This document shows, piece after piece, positions 1-5,977 of a stretch of DNA of 34,023 bases. The notes below the pieces were generated by a model that worked only from the letters and a program-made list of their open reading frames with translations, ran no database searches and was not told the origin of the DNA. Origin of the DNA: a virus; the IMG/VR virus record IMGVR_UViG_3300006916_000166, positions 1 to 34,023 of that record; one strand, given 5' to 3'. The position numbers were made by a program, and so were the translations under genes. Position 1 is the first letter of the stretch. Each line of letters begins with the position of its first letter.

Positions 1-37
1 TATTTGAAATGTATAGGTATTATTATAATAAACGTAA

Positions 38-724
38 ATGATAGAATATAAATTTAAAACAGCAAGTGAAGTCTTTGACTTTTATTACGGAGTAATACCT
101 AATGAAGGTGTTAGATTTGGTAACACTAAAGCTATGTTTAATCAAGGTTTTACAATTGAAAGACCTTGGAAAAGAAATATAGAAAATGAAGCTAGAGGTT
201 TTAATCTTGAATATGCCGAAGCTGAATGGCAGTGGTATTTATCAGGTGATAGATCAACAGCTAAGCTTGGCGAAATATATGGCAAGATACCTCAAATATG
301 GCAACATATGTCTGATGGCAATGGTAATGTTAATTCTAATTATGGTTATCAATGGGAAAGAGGTTATCAATTAGATAAAGTAGTAGCACAACTAAAAGCA
401 GATCCATATACTAGACAAGCTGCAATATCTATTTATGATGGTAAAGAAATATCTAAATATAAATATGATACACCTTGTACATATGCTGTACAGTTTACAG
501 TTGTAGATAATAAACTAAATATGTGCGTTACAATGCGTTCTAACGATCTTTGGTTTGGTTTCTGTAATGATCAATATCAATTCAGTAAACTGCAAGAGAT
601 GGTCTCTAAACGCACAGGATACGATATGGGTAGTTATTATCATTTTGCTCATAACCTACATATTTATGATGATCAACTACCTGAACGAAACACACTTACA
701 GAAAGGGCTAGAATTTATGGATAA
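38..724 (+). CDS. dCMP hydroxymethylase (thymidylate synthase fold)
   Basis: Predicted to transfer a hydroxymethyl group from methylene-tetrahydrofolate to dCMP, giving 5-hydroxymethyl-dCMP in the cytoplasm for incorporation into phage DNA. The 228-aa protein has the thymidylate synthase fold signature: the folate/phosphate-side block IWQ...NSNYG (87-103), DPYTRQ with Arg126, the catalytic Cys147 in TPCT, the phosphate-binding MRSND (166-170), and HNLHIY (205-210). The residue that reads the base is Asp178 in GFCND, where dUMP-specific ThyA has Asn. T4 gp42 has GFRND with Cys148 and Asp179, almost the same spacing. T4 gp42 is 246 aa, so length also fits. It is the first gene of the plus operon and overlaps the next gene by 8 nt. 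The leader is A/T-only with no Shine-Dalgarno. Family membership is firm; dCMP rather than dUMP specificity is inferred from Asp178. Confidence 0.85.
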   Translation: MIEYKFKTASEVFDFYYGVIPNEGVRFGNTKAMFNQGFTIERPWKRNIENEARGFNLEYAEAEWQWYLSGDRSTAKLGEIYGKIPQIWQHMSDGNGNVNSNYGYQWERGYQLDKVVAQLKADPYTRQAAISIYDGKEISKYKYDTPCTYAVQFTVVDNKLNMCVTMRSNDLWFGFCNDQYQFSKLQEMVSKRTGYDMGSYYHFAHNLHIYDDQLPERNTLTERARIYG

Positions 725-1577
725 AATAAATTATTATTTATACCATATACCGGGTAAAAAAATAGGTGTTACACGTGATCTTATATCTAGAGTCGTGGAC
801 CAACAAGGCTATGACTTAGACGAAGTAGAAGTTCTAGAACAAAGTACAGATATAGATTATATATCCGACCGCGAGTTAGAACTTCAATTATCTTACGGCT
901 ATAGGGTTGACAGACAAAAATACAAAGATTTATATATAAACCAAATAAAAAACCAAACAATGCATATAAACGCAACCGAACAAACCTCAACTTTTCCAGT
1001 ACCTGTATCTAAACTAAAAGGTAGGTTAATGGATGAAATGGGTAAAACATGGTTAACATCTCATGGTAAGTTTGAGATTAACATGGACACTATTAAATGG
1101 ATAATGGAAAATGTAACAACATCACAGTATACTACTGAAAGATGTTATATATATAATAAAGCATTTGCTAAATACTTTAAAACTCCTAAGTTTCCATTTG
1201 GTGAAGATGCTTATCAAGCTTATTATGACACTTTAAACAAAAGAGCTACACTAAATGGATCTATGAAGTATATGAATACTGATAACAGATTCCAGCTTAT
1301 AAGAGACTGGGCAGGTGAAAGAGGATTATATACCAAAGGCGATACTAAAACACAGTTTTGTAAATTAATGGAAGAAGCTGGTGAATTAGGTAGAGCTGTA
1401 CTTAAAAATGATCAAGAAGAGTTTGTAGACGCTATTGGCGATATGGTGGTTGTATTAACCAATATGGCTCATCTTGGTGGTACAACAATTGAAGAGTGTA
1501 TCGATGCTGCATACAAAGTTATAGCTAAAAGAACTGGTAAAATGGTTAACGGAACATTTGTTAAAGATGAAGAGTAA
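717..1577 (+). CDS. GIY-YIG-like domain fused to MazG-type NTP pyrophosphohydrolase
   Basis: Predicted 286-aa two-part protein. The C-terminal part (about 190-275) is a MazG-type all-alpha NTP pyrophosphohydrolase: EEAGE (219-223) gives the ExxE pair, and EEFVD plus Asp242 gives the second metal-binding set. Such enzymes cleave (d)NTPs to NMPs and PPi. The N-terminal 75 residues (YYLYHI, then KKIGVTRDLISRV at 14-26, then ISDRELELQ) resemble the GIY-YIG/T5orf172 nuclease-like fold, with KIG as the YIG strand and Arg25 as the usual catalytic arginine. The GIY motif itself is degenerate. The middle (95-185) is not recognised. An upstream start at 555 is open in frame but lies inside the hydroxymethylase gene, so the ATG at 717, overlapping that stop by 8 nt, is preferred. 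MazG call is confident; the nuclease-like domain is moderate. Confidence 0.75.
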   Translation: MDKINYYLYHIPGKKIGVTRDLISRVVDQQGYDLDEVEVLEQSTDIDYISDRELELQLSYGYRVDRQKYKDLYINQIKNQTMHINATEQTSTFPVPVSKLKGRLMDEMGKTWLTSHGKFEINMDTIKWIMENVTTSQYTTERCYIYNKAFAKYFKTPKFPFGEDAYQAYYDTLNKRATLNGSMKYMNTDNRFQLIRDWAGERGLYTKGDTKTQFCKLMEEAGELGRAVLKNDQEEFVDAIGDMVVVLTNMAHLGGTTIEECIDAAYKVIAKRTGKMVNGTFVKDEE

Positions 1578-1899
1578 AACTATATTATTCAGAGATCCTG
1601 TTGTAGAAAGAGTCTGCGATAAGTTCGTTACAAGATCAGACGTAGGTTACGCTAAATATGGCAGAACTCTACATGATGAAAGAACTGGCGGTCATAAAGA
1701 TTTAGCTGGTTATTTAAATGATGTACAAGAAGAGTTAATGGATGCAATACTTTACATACAAGCAGCTAAAGAAGAACTAAATGATAATACAGTTACTAAA
1801 GCTATAGCTGAAGTTAATAAAGCTTCATTTAGACCACCTCATCCTTCTGATGCATCATCTGCACAACTAGACTGGGAAGATGCCATCTCACCTGTATAA
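1567..1899 (+). CDS. MazG-like all-alpha NTP pyrophosphohydrolase
   Basis: A 110-aa protein that looks like a minimal all-alpha NTP pyrophosphatase. The helix pair around GYLNDVQEELMDAILYIQAAKEEL (about 48-71) carries an EExxD metal-binding signature, preceded by a KYGRTL segment common in small phage proteins of this superfamily. It would hydrolyse a nucleoside triphosphate to monophosphate and PPi. The T4 dCTPase/dUTPase gp56 has been placed in this superfamily, and the neighbouring dCMP hydroxymethylase makes a dCTP-removing role attractive, but the sequence does not fix the substrate. The chosen start (ATG at 1567) overlaps the stop of the previous gene; an ATG at 1558 is possible. The C-terminal 30 residues are low in predicted structure. 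The gene overlaps the nuclease gene by 20 nt. Confidence 0.6.
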   Translation: MKSKTILFRDPVVERVCDKFVTRSDVGYAKYGRTLHDERTGGHKDLAGYLNDVQEELMDAILYIQAAKEELNDNTVTKAIAEVNKASFRPPHPSDASSAQLDWEDAISPV

Positions 1900-2329
1900 G
1901 AAACGCGGTCCTGTTAGATCTAAGAAGGTCAAGCATGATGGTATTACTTTTCAATCAGGTCTTGAAAAATATATGTACATAGCTTTAAAACAAGCTAATA
2001 TAAAAGCTAAATATGAGGGACAAACTTACGAACTTGTCCCTTCTTTTAACTTTAAAAACAAATGTTATGAAAGACAAGCAAACTCAAAAGGTGAATACAA
2101 AGATAGAGGTAATAAAAAAATACGTGGAATACGTTATACGCCTGACTTTATTGGAGATGACTTTATTATTGAATGTAAAGGAAGACCTAATGAATCTTTT
2201 CCAATACGTTGGAAATTATTTAAACAATATATTGGTTATAAAATGCCGAAGTATTCCTTATATAAACCACAAAATCAAAAAGAATGCGACGAAACCGTGA
2301 ACTTAATTCTTGGGAGAAAAAAGATTTAG
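1880..2329 (+). CDS. PD-(D/E)XK endonuclease (T7 endonuclease I / DUF1064-like)
   Basis: A 149-aa nuclease of the PD-(D/E)XK fold. The core is Glu29 in FQSGLEKY, then PD (88-89) in YTPDF, then ExK (98-100) in IIECKG, the usual one-metal or two-metal catalytic set. The size and order match phage Holliday-junction resolvases of the T7 endonuclease I type and the small DUF1064 nucleases, which resolve branched DNA during replication and packaging or degrade host DNA. The N-terminus is very basic (KKRGPVRSKKVKH), as expected for a DNA binder. It sits in the replication/nucleotide operon, overlapping genes on both sides. The fold is well supported; which of the two families it belongs to is not settled. 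Confidence 0.7.
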   Translation: MPSHLYKKRGPVRSKKVKHDGITFQSGLEKYMYIALKQANIKAKYEGQTYELVPSFNFKNKCYERQANSKGEYKDRGNKKIRGIRYTPDFIGDDFIIECKGRPNESFPIRWKLFKQYIGYKMPKYSLYKPQNQKECDETVNLILGRKKI

Positions 2330-2457
2330 CAAGAAGAAAATATGCTGAACGTCAATTACAGAAGTTCATTGATTGGAGTATTGAAGCTAAAGGTTATTTA
2401 AAATATAAAGAATTAATAGAATATGAAAGAAAGTACTCTGCTGGAAATGCAGAATAA
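2284..2457 (+). CDS. Small charged helical protein, 57 aa, unknown
   Basis: I do not recognise this protein. The frame opens with ATG at 2284 inside the end of the nuclease gene (46-nt overlap) and closes with TAA at 2455-2457, inside the start of the next gene. The product is 57 aa, rich in Lys, Arg, Glu and Tyr (starts MRRNRELNSWEKKDLARRKY), and looks all-helical with no membrane segment. It fills the only stretch in this operon (2330-2422) that would otherwise be empty, which is the main argument that it is real. Function cannot be assigned. Confidence 0.5.
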   Translation: MRRNRELNSWEKKDLARRKYAERQLQKFIDWSIEAKGYLKYKELIEYERKYSAGNAE

Positions 2458-2662
2458 AATAAAATCGTTAACAAATGTTGTACAACAAATGATAAACGAA
2501 ATAACACATCTTAGAGAGTTGAGTATAGGAACTTTAGAAACTATAAAACTTATGCCAGACTATAAAGATGCCATTGAAGCTTTAAAAAAGCAGATGGAAG
2601 ACAATGTAAAAGAAAAACAAAAAGCAGAAAAAAATGGAGCTATCAAACAAGATACTAAGTGA
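2423..2662 (+). CDS. Small coiled-coil protein, 79 aa, unknown
   Basis: A 79-aa protein that is almost entirely helical, with a heptad-like pattern from about residue 8 to 70 (MQNKIKSLTNVVQQMINEI, then a Lys/Glu-rich tail). It has no membrane segment and no enzyme motif. The start could be ATG at 2423 or ATG at 2447; both overlap the previous frame. It overlaps the ribonucleotide reductase start by 29 nt, so translation of the two is probably coupled. Function unknown; an oligomerising adaptor is all that the coiled coil suggests. Confidence 0.55.
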   Translation: MKESTLLEMQNKIKSLTNVVQQMINEITHLRELSIGTLETIKLMPDYKDAIEALKKQMEDNVKEKQKAEKNGAIKQDTK

Positions 2663-4496
2663 TATTACTGTTTATATGAAGTATGCTAAGTACATACCTG
2701 AATTAAACAGAAGAGAGACATGGGAAGAACTAGTTACTAGAAATAAGAACATGCATATTAAAAAATATCCTAAACTTGTTGATGACATTGAAGCTGCTTA
2801 TAAATTTGTATATGAAAAAAAGGTTTTACCAAGTATGCGATCGTTACAATTTGGGGGCAAGCCAATTGAGATCTCGCCTAATCGAGTCTATAATTGTGCT
2901 TATTTACCTATTGATAATGTTGCAAGTTTTCATGAAATAATGTTTTTATTACTAGGTGGAACTGGTGTAGGTTATTCTGTTCAACGACATCACGTTGATA
3001 AATTACCTGCAATTAACCAGCCATATAGTAAAAGAACTAGAAGACACTTGATAGGAGATAGTATAGAAGGCTGGGCTGATGCAATTAAAGTAATAATTAA
3101 ATCATTTATGGGCTCTAAGAGATCATCTAAGGTAATATTTGATTATTCTGATATTAGACCAAAGGGAGCTCAATTAGTTACATCTGGAGGTAAAGCACCA
3201 GGGCCACAGCCACTAAAAGAATGTATTGTAAAAGTACAAGGAATACTACAAGACGTAGAAGACGGGGAAAAGTTAACTACGCTGCAAGCTCATGATATTG
3301 TTTGTCATATTGCCGATGCTGTATTAGCAGGAGGTATAAGACGAGCAGCTTTGATAAGCTTGTTTTCTGCAGATGACGAAGCAATGATAGGTTGTAAGTC
3401 AGGACACTGGTGGGAAGAAGCACCTCAACGAGGTCGTGCCAATAATTCAGCTGTACTTATGAGACATAAAATACATAAAGGATTTTTTATGGATCTTTGG
3501 AAACGTATTGAGTTATCAGGCGCAGGTGAACCAGGTATTTATTTTAACAATGATAAAGACTGGGGAACAAACCCATGCTGTGAAATAGCTTTACGACCAT
3601 ATCAGTTTTGTAACTTATGTGAAGTAAATGCTAGTGATATAATAGATCAAATTGATTTTAACGATAGATGTAGAGCTGCTGCTTTTATAGGAACATTACA
3701 AGCAGGTTATACTGATTTTCATTATTTAAGAGATGTATGGAAAGATACGACAGAGAAGGACGCCCTTATAGGTGTATCAATGACAGGAATAGGCTCTGCC
3801 GCTGTGCTGCAGTTGGATATGACGGAAGCTGCAGATATAGTAGTAAGTCAAAACAAAAAGGTAGCAAAGCAAATAGGGATTAAACCAGCCGCAAGATGTA
3901 CGACCGTGAAGCCTGCTGGGACGACATCTCTGGCATTAGGAACATCATCTGGTATTCATGCATGGCATAACGATTATTATGTGCGTAGAGTTAGAGTTGG
4001 TAAAAATGAAAGTATGTATAAATACTTAGTTGATAACCACCCTGATTTAATTGAAGATGAATACTTTAGACCTCATGATACAGCTGTAATTAGTATACCA
4101 CAAAAAGCTCCTGCTAACGCTATACTAAGAACTGAATCACCATTTGATCTATTAGAACGTATAAAGAAAGTTGCTACTGAATGGGTAAGACCAGGTCATA
4201 AGCGTGGTAGTAATACTCACAATGTTTCAGCAACTGTTAGTTTAAAACAAGATGAATGGCCTAAAGCAGGTAAGTGGATGTGGGACAATAGAGATTATTA
4301 TAATGGGTTATCTGTCCTACCTTATGATGGTGGTACTTATACTCAAGCACCATTTGAAGATATAGATAAATCTAAATATGAAACTATGATGAAGAGCTTA
4401 AATGATGTTAATCTTACAGATATAGTAGAAGTTGAAGATGAAACTGATTTAGCTGGTGAGTTAGCTTGTGCAGGAGGCGCGTGTGAAATAACATGA
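2634..4496 (+). CDS. nrdJ: Adenosylcobalamin-dependent ribonucleotide reductase, class II (RTPR type)
   Basis: Reduces ribonucleotides to deoxyribonucleotides using coenzyme B12, so it needs neither oxygen nor a second radical subunit. The 620-aa protein shows the class II monomeric type seen in Lactobacillus RTPR: Cys88 in NCAYLP, the GGTGVGYS loop (108-115), GWADAIK (146-152), the active site N313-P-C315-C-E317, and Cys326 eleven residues after Cys315, the same spacing as C408 and C419 of RTPR. The C-terminal tail ends in ACAGGACEIT, with Cys612 and Cys617 (CX4C) matching the swinging redox pair C731/C736. PAGTTSL follows in the barrel. It is shorter than RTPR (about 740 aa), probably through trimmed regulatory or peripheral segments. 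It supplies dNTPs for phage replication and sits directly beside the other nucleotide genes. The ATGA at its end starts the next small gene. Confidence 0.92.
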   Translation: MELSNKILSDITVYMKYAKYIPELNRRETWEELVTRNKNMHIKKYPKLVDDIEAAYKFVYEKKVLPSMRSLQFGGKPIEISPNRVYNCAYLPIDNVASFHEIMFLLLGGTGVGYSVQRHHVDKLPAINQPYSKRTRRHLIGDSIEGWADAIKVIIKSFMGSKRSSKVIFDYSDIRPKGAQLVTSGGKAPGPQPLKECIVKVQGILQDVEDGEKLTTLQAHDIVCHIADAVLAGGIRRAALISLFSADDEAMIGCKSGHWWEEAPQRGRANNSAVLMRHKIHKGFFMDLWKRIELSGAGEPGIYFNNDKDWGTNPCCEIALRPYQFCNLCEVNASDIIDQIDFNDRCRAAAFIGTLQAGYTDFHYLRDVWKDTTEKDALIGVSMTGIGSAAVLQLDMTEAADIVVSQNKKVAKQIGIKPAARCTTVKPAGTTSLALGTSSGIHAWHNDYYVRRVRVGKNESMYKYLVDNHPDLIEDEYFRPHDTAVISIPQKAPANAILRTESPFDLLERIKKVATEWVRPGHKRGSNTHNVSATVSLKQDEWPKAGKWMWDNRDYYNGLSVLPYDGGTYTQAPFEDIDKSKYETMMKSLNDVNLTDIVEVEDETDLAGELACAGGACEIT

Positions 4497-4660
4497 AACG
4501 ATTAGCTATAATAGGAGGTATTGGCATGATGACTTTTGCTGGTACTAATATGATCTGGCACGGGCAAAAATTAAATCAACAAAACTTGCTTAACCCAAAT
4601 ACACTTGCGTTGGCAAGCGGCGCTTTTATAGTGTCGATAGGTATAACTATTAAAATATAA
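4493..4660 (+). CDS. Small membrane protein, 55 aa
   Basis: A 55-aa frame that starts in the ATGA overlap with the reductase stop. It has two hydrophobic stretches: residues 4-20 (LAIIGGIGMMTFAGTNM) and 37-53 (ending FIVSIGITI), separated by a polar Gln/Asn linker. That would make a two-helix inner-membrane hairpin, or a signal-anchored peptide. The tight 4-nt overlap supports translation. A holin-like role is possible for this topology, but it lies in the early-type operon, and I cannot choose. Function unknown. Confidence 0.55.
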   Translation: MKRLAIIGGIGMMTFAGTNMIWHGQKLNQQNLLNPNTLALASGAFIVSIGITIKI

Positions 4661-4663
4661 GTT

Positions 4664-4705
4664 ATGTGTGACGGATGTCCGGGCGGAATTTGCCCATGGT
4701 GTTAA
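4664..4705 (+). CDS. Cysteine-rich 13-residue micro-ORF
   Basis: An ATG three bases after the previous stop opens a 13-codon frame, MCDGCPGGICPWC, closed by TAA at 4703-4705. It holds two CxxC motifs (CDGC and CPWC), the arrangement of a tiny zinc knuckle or of thioredoxin/glutaredoxin-type redox pairs. The stop runs straight into the operon terminator at 4704. The spacing and composition are striking for a chance frame, but the length is so short that expression cannot be judged from sequence. Confidence 0.3.
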   Translation: MCDGCPGGICPWC

Positions 4706-4742
4706 AATAAAAAGGGGAGGTCATTACGACTTCCCCTTTTTT
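4704..4742. terminator. Bidirectional intrinsic terminator between convergent operons
   Basis: A 14-bp stem with arms 4709-4722 and 4728-4742 (AAAAAGGGGAGGTC against GACTTCCCCTTTTT, one G-T pair) and a 5-nt loop ATTAC. On the plus strand it is followed by T4737-4742, and on the minus strand by a T-rich run (complement of 4704-4713). It can therefore stop transcripts from both the rightward nucleotide operon and the leftward late block, which converge here. Confidence 0.85.
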
Positions 4743-4777
4743 GGTTACAGGAACTTTGGGTATGGTGCCCAGTTTTT

Positions 4778-5104
4778 TTATGTTCCGTAATTAGTTCCAG
4801 ATTCTTTATTAGCATTAGATTCCCAAGGTGCATTTTTCTTACCTTGCCACTTAGCTTTACTATATTTTTTACCATGCCAATAAAAGTTTTTATCATCCCA
4901 AGCTAATGCTCCTGATTTAACATCATCAACGTGTCCTAATTCATGTTTTATAACAGGTGCTACATGTTCATTAGGTATATCTTTACTTAATGTTATGTTT
5001 CCAGAGCTAGTAGTTCTTCCTAATACATTAGCATCATCTTCGATATGACTAACAGATGTGTTCATTATTTTTAAGTCGAAAGGTATTTTTAATTTAAAAG
5101 CCAT
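4778..5104 (-). CDS. Small HExxH zinc metallopeptidase-like protein
   Basis: A 108-aa protein with a zinc-peptidase helix VIKHELGHVDD (51-61), where His54, Glu55 and His58 form HExxH. A later PWESNAN (94-100) supplies Glu95 as a plausible third zinc ligand, as in gluzincin-type proteins where HExxH is followed by a PWExxA helix. Between them is a loop rich in Trp, Tyr and Lys. There is no signal peptide. It is the last gene of the leftward block, 35 nt before the convergent terminator, near other small late genes and the lysis candidate. It could be a peptidoglycan or prohead-type peptidase, but no binding domain is visible. The metallopeptidase call rests on the motif pair; substrate unknown. 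Confidence 0.65.
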   Translation of the reverse strand: MAFKLKIPFDLKIMNTSVSHIEDDANVLGRTTSSGNITLSKDIPNEHVAPVIKHELGHVDDVKSGALAWDDKNFYWHGKKYSKAKWQGKKNAPWESNANKESGTNYGT

Positions 5105-5105
5105 A

Positions 5106-5384
5106 TTACCATTTTACTTTATTAGCCCAATAAGCTGCACTAAAAACTCCTTTAGCTATATTCTTCGCATGTCTAGCTTGGAATGATTTTTTACGAGCTT
5201 TATCTTTTTTAGTCTTAGGTTTTTTACCTGCACCTTTAACACCTACTTGTCCAAACCTAATAATCTTTTCTTTACCATCTTTACAAGCTTTTACAATATG
5301 TGATTTACCAGATGGTCCAGATCCATGAGCTTGTTTCTTTGGTTTATTACAAGGCATTTTACTTTTATCTACTCTACCTGCCAT
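5106..5384 (-). CDS. Small basic protein, 92 aa, conserved in phages
   Basis: A lysine-rich 92-aa protein. It has a Cys/Pro start (SKMPCNKPKKQAHGSGPSGKS), a central strand-like segment HIVKACKDGKEKIIRFGQ, and a C-terminal AAYWANKVKW. From memory this pattern (KxxKVKACxDGKEKIIRFGxxG, then RRKSFxARH, then YWxNKxKW) recurs in small proteins of marine and crAss-like phages, and no function is known to me. The charge suggests nucleic acid binding, for example internal to the capsid. Its ATG shares one base with the stop of the preceding gene (TAATG), so the two are translationally coupled. Confidence 0.6.
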   Translation of the reverse strand: MAGRVDKSKMPCNKPKKQAHGSGPSGKSHIVKACKDGKEKIIRFGQVGVKGAGKKPKTKKDKARKKSFQARHAKNIAKGVFSAAYWANKVKW

Positions 5385-5659
5385 TATTTTTTATTTTTAC
5401 GTGTTCTACTTGACGCTCCACAAGGTTGACCTGTTGCTACGTTAACCCAGTTTTCTTTTTCAAACCAATCTTTTAAAGTAGCTCCTTTTTTACGAGCTCC
5501 TTTAACGTTTGATTTACTAGATCTTTTATATTTACCTTTACTTGCTGCAGATTTTTTAGCACTAATTACTTTTTTCTTTTCAGCATCAGACATTGATCTA
5601 ACTTTACTAGCCGGTAAACATACTTTTGTGGTTCCTCCACCTTTAGTCTTTTTTGCCAC
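5384..5659 (-). CDS. Small basic protein with LKDWF...GQPCG motif, 91 aa
   Basis: A 91-aa protein made of a Lys/Ser-rich N-terminal two thirds and a compact C-terminal motif, LKDWFEKENWVNVATGQPCG (62-81). From memory, that motif recurs in small basic proteins of large phages and some giant viruses, without an established function. The charge again suggests a nucleic acid-binding protein. It begins 4 nt after the 38-aa gene upstream and ends in a TAATG junction with the next gene, which marks it as part of the same operon. Confidence 0.6.
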   Translation of the reverse strand: MAKKTKGGGTTKVCLPASKVRSMSDAEKKKVISAKKSAASKGKYKRSSKSNVKGARKKGATLKDWFEKENWVNVATGQPCGASSRTRKNKK

Positions 5660-5663
5660 GGTT

Positions 5664-5780
5664 TTATTTTTTCTTAGTCATTTTTTTCAACATACGCTCT
5701 ATTTTAGCAGCTTGTTGCGCATGCATTTTAGATGCTTTTTTAAGTTGACTAACAACTTCTCTCATTTGTTTAGCTTCCAT
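5664..5780 (-). CDS. 38-aa basic coiled-coil peptide
   Basis: A minus-strand frame from ATG at 5780 to TAA at 5664. The 38 residues (start MEAKQMREVVSQLKKASKMH, end LKKMTKKK) form one amphipathic, Lys-rich helix with hydrophobic residues spaced as in a coiled coil. Its ATG overlaps the stop of the upstream gene (TAATG), and the next gene starts 4 nt beyond its own stop. The frame therefore fills a gap with the same close packing as its neighbours, which supports it being a real gene. Function unknown. Confidence 0.55.
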   Translation of the reverse strand: MEAKQMREVVSQLKKASKMHAQQAAKIERMLKKMTKKK

Positions 5781-5977
5781 TACTTTTTATTTTGTTTTTT
5801 TATTTGCTTATCAGTTAAAGGTATGTCAGCATCATCTGATGGACGCATCTTTATCGTACCGTTATCACAATAAAACTCTCTTTTTTCTCTAGCGGCTTCT
5901 TGTTTGCCACCTGGCTTTTCTAAGTAAGGCTGTTCCCAAGCTTTCCAAGCTGCTTTACATTTATTTTTTGATCTCAT
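5780..5977 (-). CDS. Small hydrophilic protein, 65 aa, unknown
   Basis: A 65-aa hydrophilic protein: MRSKNKCKAAWKAWEQPYLE at the start, a middle EKREFYCDNGTIKMRPSDDADIP, and a Lys/Gln tail. It has two cysteines and no membrane segment. The start lies in an ATGA overlap with the PAP2 gene stop, and the stop lies in a TAATG overlap with the next gene. I do not recognise it. Confidence 0.5.
   Translation of the reverse strand: MRSKNKCKAAWKAWEQPYLEKPGGKQEAAREKREFYCDNGTIKMRPSDDADIPLTDKQIKKQNKK

Noticed and set aside
555-716. Upstream extension of the MazG fusion gene to a start at 555
   Set aside because: This part lies in another frame of the hydroxymethylase gene, which is conserved through to its stop at 724; the ATG at 717 fits operon packing.
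4702-4896. Minus-strand 64-aa frame overlapping the terminator and the HELGH gene
   Set aside because: It runs through the terminator hairpin and overlaps the coding frame of the metallopeptidase-like gene; composition is not convincing.
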